Shown in pieces: positions 16,036-24,173 of a DNA stretch of 30,324 nucleotides. How positions within the stretch are numbered: the stretch's first letter is position 1; the number at the start of each line of letters is the position of its first letter. Below the pieces are notes generated by a model. It was not told where the DNA came from. It ran no database searches and saw only the letters and a program-made list of their open reading frames with translations. The DNA lies in contig DATFLY010000116.1 of NCBI GenBank assembly GCA_035267185.1, positions 1 to 30,324 of the forward strand, written 5' to 3'. The translations under genes were made by a program, and so were the position numbers. The stretch is from JAUIBE01 sp035267185. GTDB lineage: Bacteria; Pseudomonadota; Gammaproteobacteria; Xanthomonadales; SZUA-36.

Positions 16036-16147
16036 GTGTACCGGTTAAGCCATGGGGTTGTTGTATCCGCGCAACAGCTTACTCTCTTTAAGCCTCACCC
16101 GGAAGGGTTGCATGAGATGGCTGGCTGAATGTGGCCTGGCAGAGTGT

Positions 16148-18427
16148 TCAACTGTCTTCAGAACCACTTGTGATCGCACCATCCGGCCTGCTGATCTGAT
16201 TCTGGCCATCTTCGGCACCGGCGTCCAGAGGAATGGTAATCACAACCTGCGCTCCGCCACTTTCAGGATTTGAAATCGCCAGTTGTCCGTTGTGTTCTGA
16301 AACAATTTTTCGACAAATCGCAAGGCCCAGCCCACTCCCGTTTTGCTTGTGAGACACGTACGGCTGGAACGGTTGTTCCAGGACTTTCTCAGGAAAACCC
16401 GGGCCATTGTCTGAAATATTCAGGTGTAGCTCAGGTTGGCCTTTGTCCTTATGCACCCTGGTTTTGATCGTGATCAACACTGGCTTGTCGGAAGCCTGGC
16501 TCGCATTGCGAATCAGGTTGTGAAGCATCTGGCGCAAACGTCCCTCGTCGGCAGTCAGGCCACCAGGACCAGGACAAAGGTCGAGTTTGAACTCTGCCGA
16601 GGTGTCGCCCTGCTGGTAAAGTGAAACCACTTCGCCAACAAGTTCATCCAGGAGAATGGGTTGGCGCGAGAGAACCGGTTCAGCCGCATAATCACCAAAA
16701 GCATCGACCATTCGCCTCAGCGCGTCGACCTGGGAAACGATGGTTCCGGATGCCCTTCGCACCAGGTCGCCATCGGCCTGTTCAAGCTTGTCGGCCAGCT
16801 TCAATTGCAACCTTTCAGCAGCCAGGCGAATAGGCGTCAGCGGGTTCTTGACCTCATGAGCCAGGCGGCGTGCCACCTCCGCCCATGCAGCCTCGCGCTG
16901 AGCCTGGTTAAGTACGGTGACGTCATCGAATACAATCACCTGTCCCTGCTTGACGTCTCTGCCAGCATCCAGTGATTGTGCTGCTGACTGAGGCTCAAGC
17001 AGTGGTACGCGCGTACCACGCATCAGCAACACCAGTGGCGATTTCGGCGTATTGATCCGAATTTCCTGTTGCCAGTCATTGCGTCCGCGAGCCACCTGGT
17101 GACGAATGGCGCTAACGAATACCTCAAGTTGTGGGGCAAGCCCTGGAATGTCTCCCAGGTGGATTCCGGCGACGCCTTTCCCGGCGAGTCCAAGCACATC
17201 CAGGCACGCATCATTGGCGGTCAGAATCCGTTCAGATTCATCAAGCGTCAACACACCTGATGAAAGGTTGCCCAGTACGGACTCAAGCAGCTCTCCCTGG
17301 GCTTGCAGATCTGCACGGCTGCTCTCGGCAGCCTGGCTGGCTGCTCGCAAAGCCTGGGTCATGTCATTGAACGAGCTGACAAGGAAGCCGATTTCGTCAT
17401 CCGGGCCGGCAGCGACCTCCTGGCCCAGGTCTCCGTCAGCAACCTTGTGGGTGGCATCAGACAATCGGTATAGCGGCGCCACCATTCGACGAGCGGCATG
17501 AAGCGCTGCCAGCATCGCCAGCAGCACCGAAAGCAACAGCACGAGGGTCAGGACCAGCACAAAGCTTTGCTGAAGGGATTCCCTCAGGAAGGCGACGTTT
17601 CTATAGCGGACGTACTCTCGTTCGATCGAGCTCGTCAGAGACGATAACGCTGGCGGAAGAGGATAGCTGGCGACAAGAAATCGCTCTGTGCTGTTTGAAA
17701 ACCTTGATGGCAGTCGCTGAATCACCGAGATCTGTAAAACCCCGTCTGAATCAGGTTCAAGCGCTGCATACTCTCCGTTGAAACTGTCCCGCGCCTGCAG
17801 GAGAGCAAAGTCTCCGGGCCGCTGGGGCAACCCGGTCAGGGCGTTGATGTTGGCAGTGGCAACCAGGTTTCCGTCGGACTCAACAACAGATAATTCCGTT
17901 GGTCCGGCAGAGCGCACATTTTCAAGCAACTCACGACGCAGCAGTTCACCCCCTTCAGGCAGGCCACCCACATCGAGAGCGATGTCGCGTAACTGGTTAC
18001 GTACTTCAAGGGTCCGGTTATCCAGGAAAGCCTGCCCCAGTTCCAGTGAATCTGCGAGCGCATCTTCCACGTTCACATCAAACCAGTTGTCGATGGCGCG
18101 CGTCAGAACATATGCGGAAAAGGCAAAAACAAGCAGCGCCGGGGGGAGGGATAACACCAGGAAATTTCGAACCCAGCGTGCGGTGAGCCTGGCGCCTGGT
18201 ACTTCCTGGTGAACGTTTCGCACCAGCTGCACGATGCGATAAATGATTGAGCTGGCCAGAATCAAGAGCGCCACGATGGTGGCAACCAGCACCTCATCAA
18301 AATATTCGCTGATGCCCTCTGCATCTTTCTGCAATCCACCCGTAAGAAACAAAGCCACCAGCAGCGTGACAAGTATGGCCAGTATTGGCAGGGTTCTTGA
18401 GGCGAACCTTTTCAGACGGCTTTTCAC
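16148..18427 (-). CDS. ntrY: NtrY-type membrane sensor histidine kinase
   Basis: 759 residues, typical for NtrY. Three N-terminal hydrophobic helices (about 12-30, 45-65, 90-110) are followed by a periplasmic part of about 170 residues and a fourth helix (about 287-310). Then come HAMP (about 311-365, ending DDEIGFLVSSFNDMTQAL), PAS (about 385-500), the phospho-acceptor box RRLAHEVKNPLTPIRL with His524, and ATPase boxes HNLIRNASQAS, DNGPGFPE and GSGLGLAICRKIV. It should phosphorylate the adjacent NtrX; NtrY/NtrX systems are linked to nitrogen and redox control in other proteobacteria, but the signal here is unknown. The GTG start overlaps the TGA of the DUF4390 gene (GTGA). Confidence 0.93.
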   Translation of the reverse strand: MKSRLKRFASRTLPILAILVTLLVALFLTGGLQKDAEGISEYFDEVLVATIVALLILASSIIYRIVQLVRNVHQEVPGARLTARWVRNFLVLSLPPALLVFAFSAYVLTRAIDNWFDVNVEDALADSLELGQAFLDNRTLEVRNQLRDIALDVGGLPEGGELLRRELLENVRSAGPTELSVVESDGNLVATANINALTGLPQRPGDFALLQARDSFNGEYAALEPDSDGVLQISVIQRLPSRFSNSTERFLVASYPLPPALSSLTSSIEREYVRYRNVAFLRESLQQSFVLVLTLVLLLSVLLAMLAALHAARRMVAPLYRLSDATHKVADGDLGQEVAAGPDDEIGFLVSSFNDMTQALRAASQAAESSRADLQAQGELLESVLGNLSSGVLTLDESERILTANDACLDVLGLAGKGVAGIHLGDIPGLAPQLEVFVSAIRHQVARGRNDWQQEIRINTPKSPLVLLMRGTRVPLLEPQSAAQSLDAGRDVKQGQVIVFDDVTVLNQAQREAAWAEVARRLAHEVKNPLTPIRLAAERLQLKLADKLEQADGDLVRRASGTIVSQVDALRRMVDAFGDYAAEPVLSRQPILLDELVGEVVSLYQQGDTSAEFKLDLCPGPGGLTADEGRLRQMLHNLIRNASQASDKPVLITIKTRVHKDKGQPELHLNISDNGPGFPEKVLEQPFQPYVSHKQNGSGLGLAICRKIVSEHNGQLAISNPESGGAQVVITIPLDAGAEDGQNQISRPDGAITSGSEDS

Positions 18428-19029
18428 GATTCAGCTTTAATTTCAAAATCCTGGCTGACCCAGCCGGAATCATGAGCCCATTGCGAAGAGAACAACATGG
18501 GTAGTTGCATTGGGCCGGGCATGCTGCCCCGATCCAGTTGGCTGCGCAAGCTCAGGTTGTACTGACCCGGCCCATCAGAAATGTCATCAAGCTGCCAGTC
18601 AATCGAGGCCATTTCGGCAATGATGTGACGCAACCTGGGGTAAGTCCTGGGCTGATCATCAGGTAAAGGCCCAGATAGCTGAAACCGATCGCTCAGTGGC
18701 AGGTACTGAATTTCATAGAAAATGGATTCGTCCTTGGTAGCAGACCACTGACCGGACTTCTGAAGAGCCATGTCTACCCTGATTTTCAGGGGAACGCCAT
18801 TGCGCAACGCGGCCCGCGCGTCGCCGCTGAGGCGAATGTCCTGCCTGGCTTCAATCCTGATGCCAGCCGGGCTTGCTGTCACGTTCAGGTCAGACAAGCG
18901 TATTCCAAAGTCCTGCCTGGATGGCGCACAGGCCGTTGCGACCAGCGCCAGTGACAAACAGCACGGAAAATGCCAACTGGCGGAGCGCCTGCGATCAGGA
19001 TTTGCGGAAACGTGCGTAATAGAACCCAT
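18424..19029 (-). CDS. DUF4390 exported protein, possible lipoprotein
   Basis: I take ATG 19029 (201 residues). The frame is open to 19149 but that part lies deep inside rsmB; from 19029 it overlaps rsmB by 35 nt. The N-terminus is basic (DRRR) then hydrophobic (LSLALVATAC), and ATAC could be a loose lipobox, with Cys34 as the acylated residue. The rest matches the DUF4390 pattern (beta-rich, SGPLPDDQPRTYPRL, SSQWAHDSGWVSQDF). The function is unknown. Its stop overlaps the ntrY start, so it may assist the periplasmic domain of NtrY; that is a guess from position only. Confidence 0.75.
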   Translation of the reverse strand: MGSITHVSANPDRRRSASWHFPCCLSLALVATACAPSRQDFGIRLSDLNVTASPAGIRIEARQDIRLSGDARAALRNGVPLKIRVDMALQKSGQWSATKDESIFYEIQYLPLSDRFQLSGPLPDDQPRTYPRLRHIIAEMASIDWQLDDISDGPGQYNLSLRSQLDRGSMPGPMQLPMLFSSQWAHDSGWVSQDFEIKAES

Positions 19030-20314
19030 CCATATTGAACTCGCCCGGCAAAATCTGACAACCATGACCGGCACGCCGACCATAACCCGTCTCAAGCGGC
19101 AGAGGTTCAGCGTCAGGGTGGTTTTCAATGAAATGACTGGTTTGCTCACTGTTTTCTACTCTCAATACAGAGCAGGTTGCGTAAACAAGGATACCGCCGG
19201 GTTTAAGCAGGGGCCAGAGAGACTGCAGCAAGCCGGCCTGTGCTTTTACAGATTCCTCCACTTGTTCGGGGGTTCGGATCCACTTGATTTCAGGATGTCG
19301 GCGGATCACCCCGGTTGTCGTACATGGCGCATCAAGCAAAATACGATCAAACGCCACCTGGTCCCACCAATCGTCGACATTTTGCGCTTCTGCAGCGATG
19401 ACTTTCAGGCGCTCAGATTCCGAATAACCGAGGCGGGCGGCATTCTCTTTCAGTCGCTCGAGACGAGCGCTGCTGCGATCTAAAGCAACGATGCAGGTGT
19501 CAGGGGTGCCCTCAAGGATATGACATGTTTTACCCCCTGGGGCGGCACAGGCATCCAGTATCCGCTGACCAGGCTGAGCTTCCAGCCAGTCAGAGGCAAG
19601 TTGCGCTGCCGGATCCTGCACGGACCAGAGCCCTTCACTGAAACCTGGAAGACGACTCACAGGGGCTGGCGGAATGACTTCGATTGCATCGTTTGCTTGC
19701 TGATGTTGCCTGGTCTCAAAACCAGCCTGACGGAGTTGATTGGAGACAGTCTCGGGTTCTGCGCGTGCCCGGTTTATCCTGAGCCACATCCCGGCCTGCT
19801 GATTATTGGCTTCCAGGATGGCTTTCCATTCCTCGGGCCAGTCAGCTTGAATCGCATTTACCAGCCATTCAGGGTGTGCATAGCGATCAACTTGCTGATC
19901 CAGTCGTTCCAGCCACTGGACTTTTTCGCGCTGGAATCGGCGCAGCAAGGCATTGATCAGGCCGACCGCCCAGGGTTTCCCAAGTCGGCGGGCACACTCC
20001 GCGGTTTCATTGACCGCTGCATATTCAGTGGATTCGTCTTTCCACAGCTGGAAAAGACCGATCAGGATCAGCACATGAATGTCATGATCACGGGCTTTCA
20101 GCGGGCGTTTCAGTAAATGTGAAGCCAGCCAGTCCAGCGCGCCAAACCAGCGCAGAACCCCATATGCAAGATGGCGGGAAAAGGATTTGTCACGGGATTC
20201 AAGCACATCCTGGTGGCCATTAACGCCAAGGGCATCTCCCAGATTAACGCCCCGTCTGAGAACTTTCGAAACCGTCTGAGCAGCCAGAATCCTGGGGTCA
20301 TTGCCTCGTTTCAC
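18995..20314 (-). CDS. rsmB: 16S rRNA m5C967 methyltransferase
   Basis: 439 residues (E. coli RsmB 429). It methylates C967 of 16S rRNA using S-adenosylmethionine. An N-terminal NusB-like helical domain (1-140) precedes the methyltransferase domain with the SAM motif DACAAPGGKT, the first catalytic cysteine in LLDAPCTTTGVIRRHPEIKW and the second in YATCSVLRVENSEQ. The start is a GTG at 20314, 20 bp after the cytochrome gene, with a weak ribosome site; alignment of MKRGNDPRILAAQTV with the E. coli N-terminus supports it. Its 3' end overlaps the start of the DUF4390 gene. Confidence 0.97.
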   Translation of the reverse strand: MKRGNDPRILAAQTVSKVLRRGVNLGDALGVNGHQDVLESRDKSFSRHLAYGVLRWFGALDWLASHLLKRPLKARDHDIHVLILIGLFQLWKDESTEYAAVNETAECARRLGKPWAVGLINALLRRFQREKVQWLERLDQQVDRYAHPEWLVNAIQADWPEEWKAILEANNQQAGMWLRINRARAEPETVSNQLRQAGFETRQHQQANDAIEVIPPAPVSRLPGFSEGLWSVQDPAAQLASDWLEAQPGQRILDACAAPGGKTCHILEGTPDTCIVALDRSSARLERLKENAARLGYSESERLKVIAAEAQNVDDWWDQVAFDRILLDAPCTTTGVIRRHPEIKWIRTPEQVEESVKAQAGLLQSLWPLLKPGGILVYATCSVLRVENSEQTSHFIENHPDAEPLPLETGYGRRAGHGCQILPGEFNMDGFYYARFRKS

Positions 20315-20334
20315 GGGCAGTATTCGTTCATCGG

Positions 20335-21225
20335 CTATCTGGCGCCTTCGACAGGTTCTGCTGACCCCAGGGTCAGCAGATAGGAATACAGATCATTGAT
20401 CTCGGTGTCCGTGAAGTGTGAAAAGCGACCCTGGGCAACCTCCCCCATCAGTCCCAATTCACGATCGCCGATGGCTTTTCCTGTGCGCATAAGGGTTTGA
20501 AAATCTTCCGGTGAATATGCTGTGGCAACGATCAGGTCGGGCATCCCGAATCCGGGAGACCCGCGTAGATCTTCGCCGTGGCACTCGGTGCATACGGTGA
20601 TGGCCAGGTACTCGCCACGATGCTCGGCAGTCGGGCCACCCGGCCGCAGTCGTTCAGCCTGGTGGTCGATTTTTTCAGAGGCAAGTATGGTGCCCTCTGA
20701 ACGTTTGAACTGATAGATCATCAGGCGGCCAATGGGGTTCAGATGCGTTTCGGGCAGGTCCTCGTCTCCCGGATCCAATGACCGCAGGTACGCCAGGATA
20801 GCGCCCAGGTCCTCATCACTGAGGTGGTAAAACATGCTCGACGGCATGGGCAAAAGGACACTGGTGCCGTCCGGCCTGACGCCATGTCGCACCACGCGCT
20901 CAAAATCCTCGGTGGAATATTGTTGCGCAACCCTGACTGCATTCGGAGCAACAATCTGGCTGCCGCCGGGAAGCTCGAAAAACACCCGGCCGCGGGAGTC
21001 AATGCCGTGGCACCCGCCGGCACAGCCTCGAATTCTTGCCAGACGTTCACCTTCGGCAATGGCTTCATCCCCTGTTGGAACTTCGATTGCCCGGGTCGGT
21101 ACATCAAAGGACCGGTTCAGATCACGGCTGATAATGACATTGATAACGGTTGCCGCAATGATTGCAAGGGCCAGTACGCCTCCAAGCAAGTATCCTGCCC
21201 ACTTCAGTGTGGTCCTGATCCACAT
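20335..21225 (-). CDS. membrane-anchored dihaem cytochrome c with one CX3CH site
   Basis: ATG 21225 is chosen because GGGG lies 8 nt upstream; a GTG three codons earlier is also possible. The 296-residue product has an N-terminal membrane helix (WAGYLLGGVLALAIIAATVI) and two cytochrome c domains facing the periplasm. The second haem site is canonical (CTECHG). The first reads GCAGGCHG, that is C-A-G-G-C-H, with three residues between the cysteines. Methionines in LLPMPSSMFYHL and ELGLMGEVAQG are plausible axial ligands. Such proteins pass electrons near terminal oxidases or dehydrogenases; the partner is not in the window. It sits, unusually, between fmt and rsmB, with gaps of 36 and 20 bp. 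Confidence 0.85.
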   Translation of the reverse strand: MWIRTTLKWAGYLLGGVLALAIIAATVINVIISRDLNRSFDVPTRAIEVPTGDEAIAEGERLARIRGCAGGCHGIDSRGRVFFELPGGSQIVAPNAVRVAQQYSTEDFERVVRHGVRPDGTSVLLPMPSSMFYHLSDEDLGAILAYLRSLDPGDEDLPETHLNPIGRLMIYQFKRSEGTILASEKIDHQAERLRPGGPTAEHRGEYLAITVCTECHGEDLRGSPGFGMPDLIVATAYSPEDFQTLMRTGKAIGDRELGLMGEVAQGRFSHFTDTEINDLYSYLLTLGSAEPVEGAR

Positions 21226-21261
21226 TTTTGACACCCCGGCGGAACGACGATTTGAATGCAG

Positions 21262-22197
21262 CTAAGTATAGTCCAGGTTGCGCGGAAGGGCCGGGTGCGC
21301 ATTGATATAGTCTTTCGCCGGAATTCGGCGCCCACCGGGCCGCTGTAATTCGATCAGCCGTAAAGCGCCGTCACCTGTGGCTACCAATATGCCTGCCGGG
21401 TCCACTTCAAGAATGTCGCCGGGCCGGCCGATACATCGTTGCCCGGTGGTTTCAGCTTTCCATATGCGAGTGCGCTCGTCATCAATCATGCACCAGGCAA
21501 CAGGCCAGGGATTAAATGCCCGTATTCGCCGCTCGAGCGCTTGTGCTGGCTGGTTCCAGTCCAGTTCGGCTTCGTTCTTGCTGAGTTTGCGTGCGTAAGT
21601 GACTCCGGAGTCCGGCTGTTCCTCTGGCGACGGTAATCGCCCCTCTGTGAGCATTTGAAGGCAGTGCAAAAGGGCCTCGGATCCGGCTTCAGCCAGTCGG
21701 TCATGGAGCGAACCACCGGTTTCTTCATCAAGAATGTCGATGGTCTGGCGATGTATAACAGGCCCGGTATCCAGCCCTTCATCCATTTGCATGATGCATA
21801 CCCCTGTTTCCTGGTCACCAGCCTCGATTGCCCGCTGGATGGGTGCAGCGCCACGCCATCGGGGCAGGAGCGATGCATGGATGTTCCAGCAACCAAGGCG
21901 CGGAATCTGAAGAACTTCCGCGGGCAAAATCAGCCCGTAAGCAACAACAATCATGAGGTCAGGCTCAATATCCCGCAGAGGGCTGATTGCCTCCCGGTCC
22001 CGGAAAGACCGAGGTTGCTGGACCGGGATGGCTTCATCCAGTGCCAACGCCTTGACCGGGCTGGCGGTCAGTTTTCTGCCGCGACCAGCAGGTCGATCGG
22101 GTTGGGTGAAGATGGATTCAGGGCGAAAACCGCCCTTCAGCATCCGTGCAAGTGGAACCGCCGCAAACTCCGGGGTTCCCGCAAAGACGATTTTCAC
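21262..22197 (-). CDS. fmt: methionyl-tRNA formyltransferase
   Basis: GTG 22197 with GGCGGGA about 5 nt upstream gives 311 residues (E. coli 315); the longer frame to 22269 runs into def. It formylates Met-tRNAfMet with 10-formyl-tetrahydrofolate, so that translation can start. Seen are the N-terminal VKIVFAGTPEFA, the tRNA-contacting loop QPDRPAGRGRKL, and the active site NIHASLLPRWRGAAPIQRAI followed by MDEGLDTGPV. It lies 43 bp after def, the usual partner that later removes the formyl group. Confidence 0.98.
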   Translation of the reverse strand: MKIVFAGTPEFAAVPLARMLKGGFRPESIFTQPDRPAGRGRKLTASPVKALALDEAIPVQQPRSFRDREAISPLRDIEPDLMIVVAYGLILPAEVLQIPRLGCWNIHASLLPRWRGAAPIQRAIEAGDQETGVCIMQMDEGLDTGPVIHRQTIDILDEETGGSLHDRLAEAGSEALLHCLQMLTEGRLPSPEEQPDSGVTYARKLSKNEAELDWNQPAQALERRIRAFNPWPVAWCMIDDERTRIWKAETTGQRCIGRPGDILEVDPAGILVATGDGALRLIELQRPGGRRIPAKDYINAHPALPRNLDYT

Positions 22198-22240
22198 AGG
22201 TTTCCCGCCATGCAGGAATACGGTTCGATTGACTCGATAT

Positions 22241-22762
22241 TCACTGGGCTGCGTTGTCCCTGAGGGCATTGCGCCGCTGTTTTTCCAGCTTTTTCCTAAC
22301 CATGCGACGTTTCAAAGGAGAAAGATAGTCCACGAACAGCTTTCCTTTCAGGTGGTCCATTTCATGCTGAAGGCAAATGGCATGCATGCCTTCAAGTGAG
22401 CGTTCGAAAAACTCGCCGTGCTTATCCTGGGCGCGAACCCTGATCTGTTCTGCGCGGCTGACATCGGCATAAATGCCCGGAACAGACAGGCAACCCTCTT
22501 CGCAGGTCTCAGTGCCTTCAGATTCCAGGATTTCCGGATTGATATACACGTGAGGATCATCCCTGGATTCGCTTACATCGAGCACCAGCAGGCGTTTGTG
22601 GATATCGACCTGGGTGGCCGCAAGCCCAATACCCTGGGCTTCATACATGGTCGTGAACATGGTGTCGACCAGTTCAGAAAGCCCCGTATCAAAGGATTTG
22701 ACCGGTTCTGCCACGGTTCTGAGGCGTGGGTCAGGAAACTCAAGAATTTCTAATGTGGACAT
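22241..22762 (-). CDS. def: peptide deformylase
   Basis: 173 residues (E. coli 169). It is an iron-dependent hydrolase removing the N-formyl group from new proteins. All three family motifs are present: GIGLAATQ (motif I), EGCLSVPG (motif II, metal-binding cysteine) and QHEMDHLKG (motif III, metal-binding histidines and catalytic glutamate). The ATG at 22762 lacks a strong ribosome site. It is the first gene of the long minus-strand block and shares a 138-bp divergent promoter region with the LysM gene. Confidence 0.98.
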   Translation of the reverse strand: MSTLEILEFPDPRLRTVAEPVKSFDTGLSELVDTMFTTMYEAQGIGLAATQVDIHKRLLVLDVSESRDDPHVYINPEILESEGTETCEEGCLSVPGIYADVSRAEQIRVRAQDKHGEFFERSLEGMHAICLQHEMDHLKGKLFVDYLSPLKRRMVRKKLEKQRRNALRDNAAQ

Positions 22763-22900
22763 AGGTTTATCGTCGCAAAAAATAATTCAGATGAACTTTT
22801 ACTCAGTTTCTAATATGATAGCTAACGGCGGTGTACATTCGCCACAACTAAGACCGCATCTGAAAGATGGCTGGATGCCTACTGAATATGGGGAAGGAAC
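22763..22900. promoter_or_regulatory. divergent promoter region of def and the LysM-dprA genes
   Basis: A 138-bp AT-rich gap between two genes reading outward, so it must hold start signals for both blocks. A TATGAT at 22814-22819 is a fair -10 box for the rightward genes, but no good -35 is spaced correctly. No exact promoter can be fixed from sequence. Confidence 0.4.
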
Positions 22901-24097
22901 GTGATCAGACAAGTCTTAATCTTCACTCTTGCGATGATGTTATCGGTAGCTGCGGCTATGGCACAGGAAGTGTCAGTCCGGGACGATCATCCGCAACAAT
23001 ACGTCGTCGTCAAAGGGGACACACTTTGGGATATCGCAGGCCGGTTCCTGGATGAACCCTGGCAATGGCCGGCAATCTGGAAAGCCAATCCTGAGATTGA
23101 AAATCCACACCTGATTTATCCGGGAGATGTTTTTTCATTGGTTTACATCGATGGAAGGCCGGTTATTCAGCTTGCGCGAGATGGTATGCCTGCCGACACT
23201 TCCGGTAAGCAGACAGTCAAACTGTCGCCGGAAATTCGCCGGATAGACCGCAGCGATCCAATCAACGCAATTCCGCTGGATGCAATCGAACCGTTCCTCA
23301 GGGATATTCGTATTGTCTCTCCGACTGAATTCGAAGGTTTGCCATACATTGTCGCGAATGAGGAAAACCGCATTAACGCGACATATTCTGACCTGACCTT
23401 TGCTCGCAACCTGAACGCCAGGGTTGGTGATGAATTCGTGGTTGCGCGCCTGGTCAATATCTACGACGAAATCGGCGACCCACCGGTCACCCGACGTGTG
23501 CTGCCAAAAGAACACTGGAAGCAGGTTCCTAACATCTGGGACCATAACAAGTCGATCTACAATACGACTCACCCCTGGGACAAGCGACCCAAGAATCCGG
23601 TTGGATACGAAATGTGGGAAGTCAGCCGCGTTCGCGTACAACAAGCCGGGGAAATTACTGTCCTGGATATCCTCCAGGATCGTGCAGAAGTCCAGGCCGG
23701 AGACTTTATACTCCCGGTTCATGCACATCAGTTTGAAACAGCATTTCTGCCGCAGGCCATGGACGTCGTACCTGACGACATGGTCGTGCTTGCCACAACA
23801 GGTGCCGAGTATGGTGTCGGTCATTACCAGATCGTTACCATTCGTGGCGGCTCAAACCAGGGCGTTGCGCCCGGGCACGTGTTCTCGGCATTCGAACCAG
23901 GCCTTGTGGTGGATGACAGGACCGGTTATCGCTGGGGCAGTTTCGATGAGAATTCTGAAGTCCAGTTGCCATCTTTGTACGCCGGCCTGGTCATGGTATT
24001 CCGCAGCTTCGGTGATGTCAGCTACGCCATTGTTATGGATGGCCCAAGGTTGGTTAAGGAAAACGACGTACTACAGCACCCCAGAAACAGGGGGTGA
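22901..24097 (+). CDS. LysM-domain exported protein
   Basis: 398 residues from a GTG with GGGGAAGGA 2 nt upstream. A signal peptide (MIRQVLIFTLAMMLSVAAAM, then AQ) is followed at about 33-80 by a LysM domain (YVVVKGDTLWDIAGRFLD and NPHLIYPGDVFSL), which binds peptidoglycan. The remaining 300 residues are beta-rich and of unknown function. Homologues precede dprA in many gammaproteobacteria. Predicted location is the periplasm, attached to the cell wall. It is followed after 76 bp by dprA. Confidence 0.9.
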   Translation: MIRQVLIFTLAMMLSVAAAMAQEVSVRDDHPQQYVVVKGDTLWDIAGRFLDEPWQWPAIWKANPEIENPHLIYPGDVFSLVYIDGRPVIQLARDGMPADTSGKQTVKLSPEIRRIDRSDPINAIPLDAIEPFLRDIRIVSPTEFEGLPYIVANEENRINATYSDLTFARNLNARVGDEFVVARLVNIYDEIGDPPVTRRVLPKEHWKQVPNIWDHNKSIYNTTHPWDKRPKNPVGYEMWEVSRVRVQQAGEITVLDILQDRAEVQAGDFILPVHAHQFETAFLPQAMDVVPDDMVVLATTGAEYGVGHYQIVTIRGGSNQGVAPGHVFSAFEPGLVVDDRTGYRWGSFDENSEVQLPSLYAGLVMVFRSFGDVSYAIVMDGPRLVKENDVLQHPRNRG

Positions 24098-24100
24098 GTC

Positions 24101-24120
24101 CGGGCCCGGGAACGGGCCTG
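24101..24120 (+). other. GC-rich hairpin between the LysM gene and dprA
   Basis: CGGGCCCG and CGGGCCTG form an 8-bp stem (one G-U) closed by the stable tetraloop GGAA. There is no T run, so it is a poor terminator. It lies 54 nt before the proposed dprA start and may affect message stability or initiation. Confidence 0.45.
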
Positions 24121-24173
24121 CAGAGACCGTCTCGGCTGTAGCTTGAGGCGGTTTCTTACATCAGGGGGCTGCG

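Noticed and set aside
16036..16147. A small gene or regulatory RNA between ntrY and ntrX
   Set aside because: The 112-bp gap has no convincing open frame, promoter or stable hairpin.
18770..19483. 237-codon open frame on the plus strand
   Set aside because: It is antisense to the DUF4390 gene and the 3' part of rsmB, both well supported.
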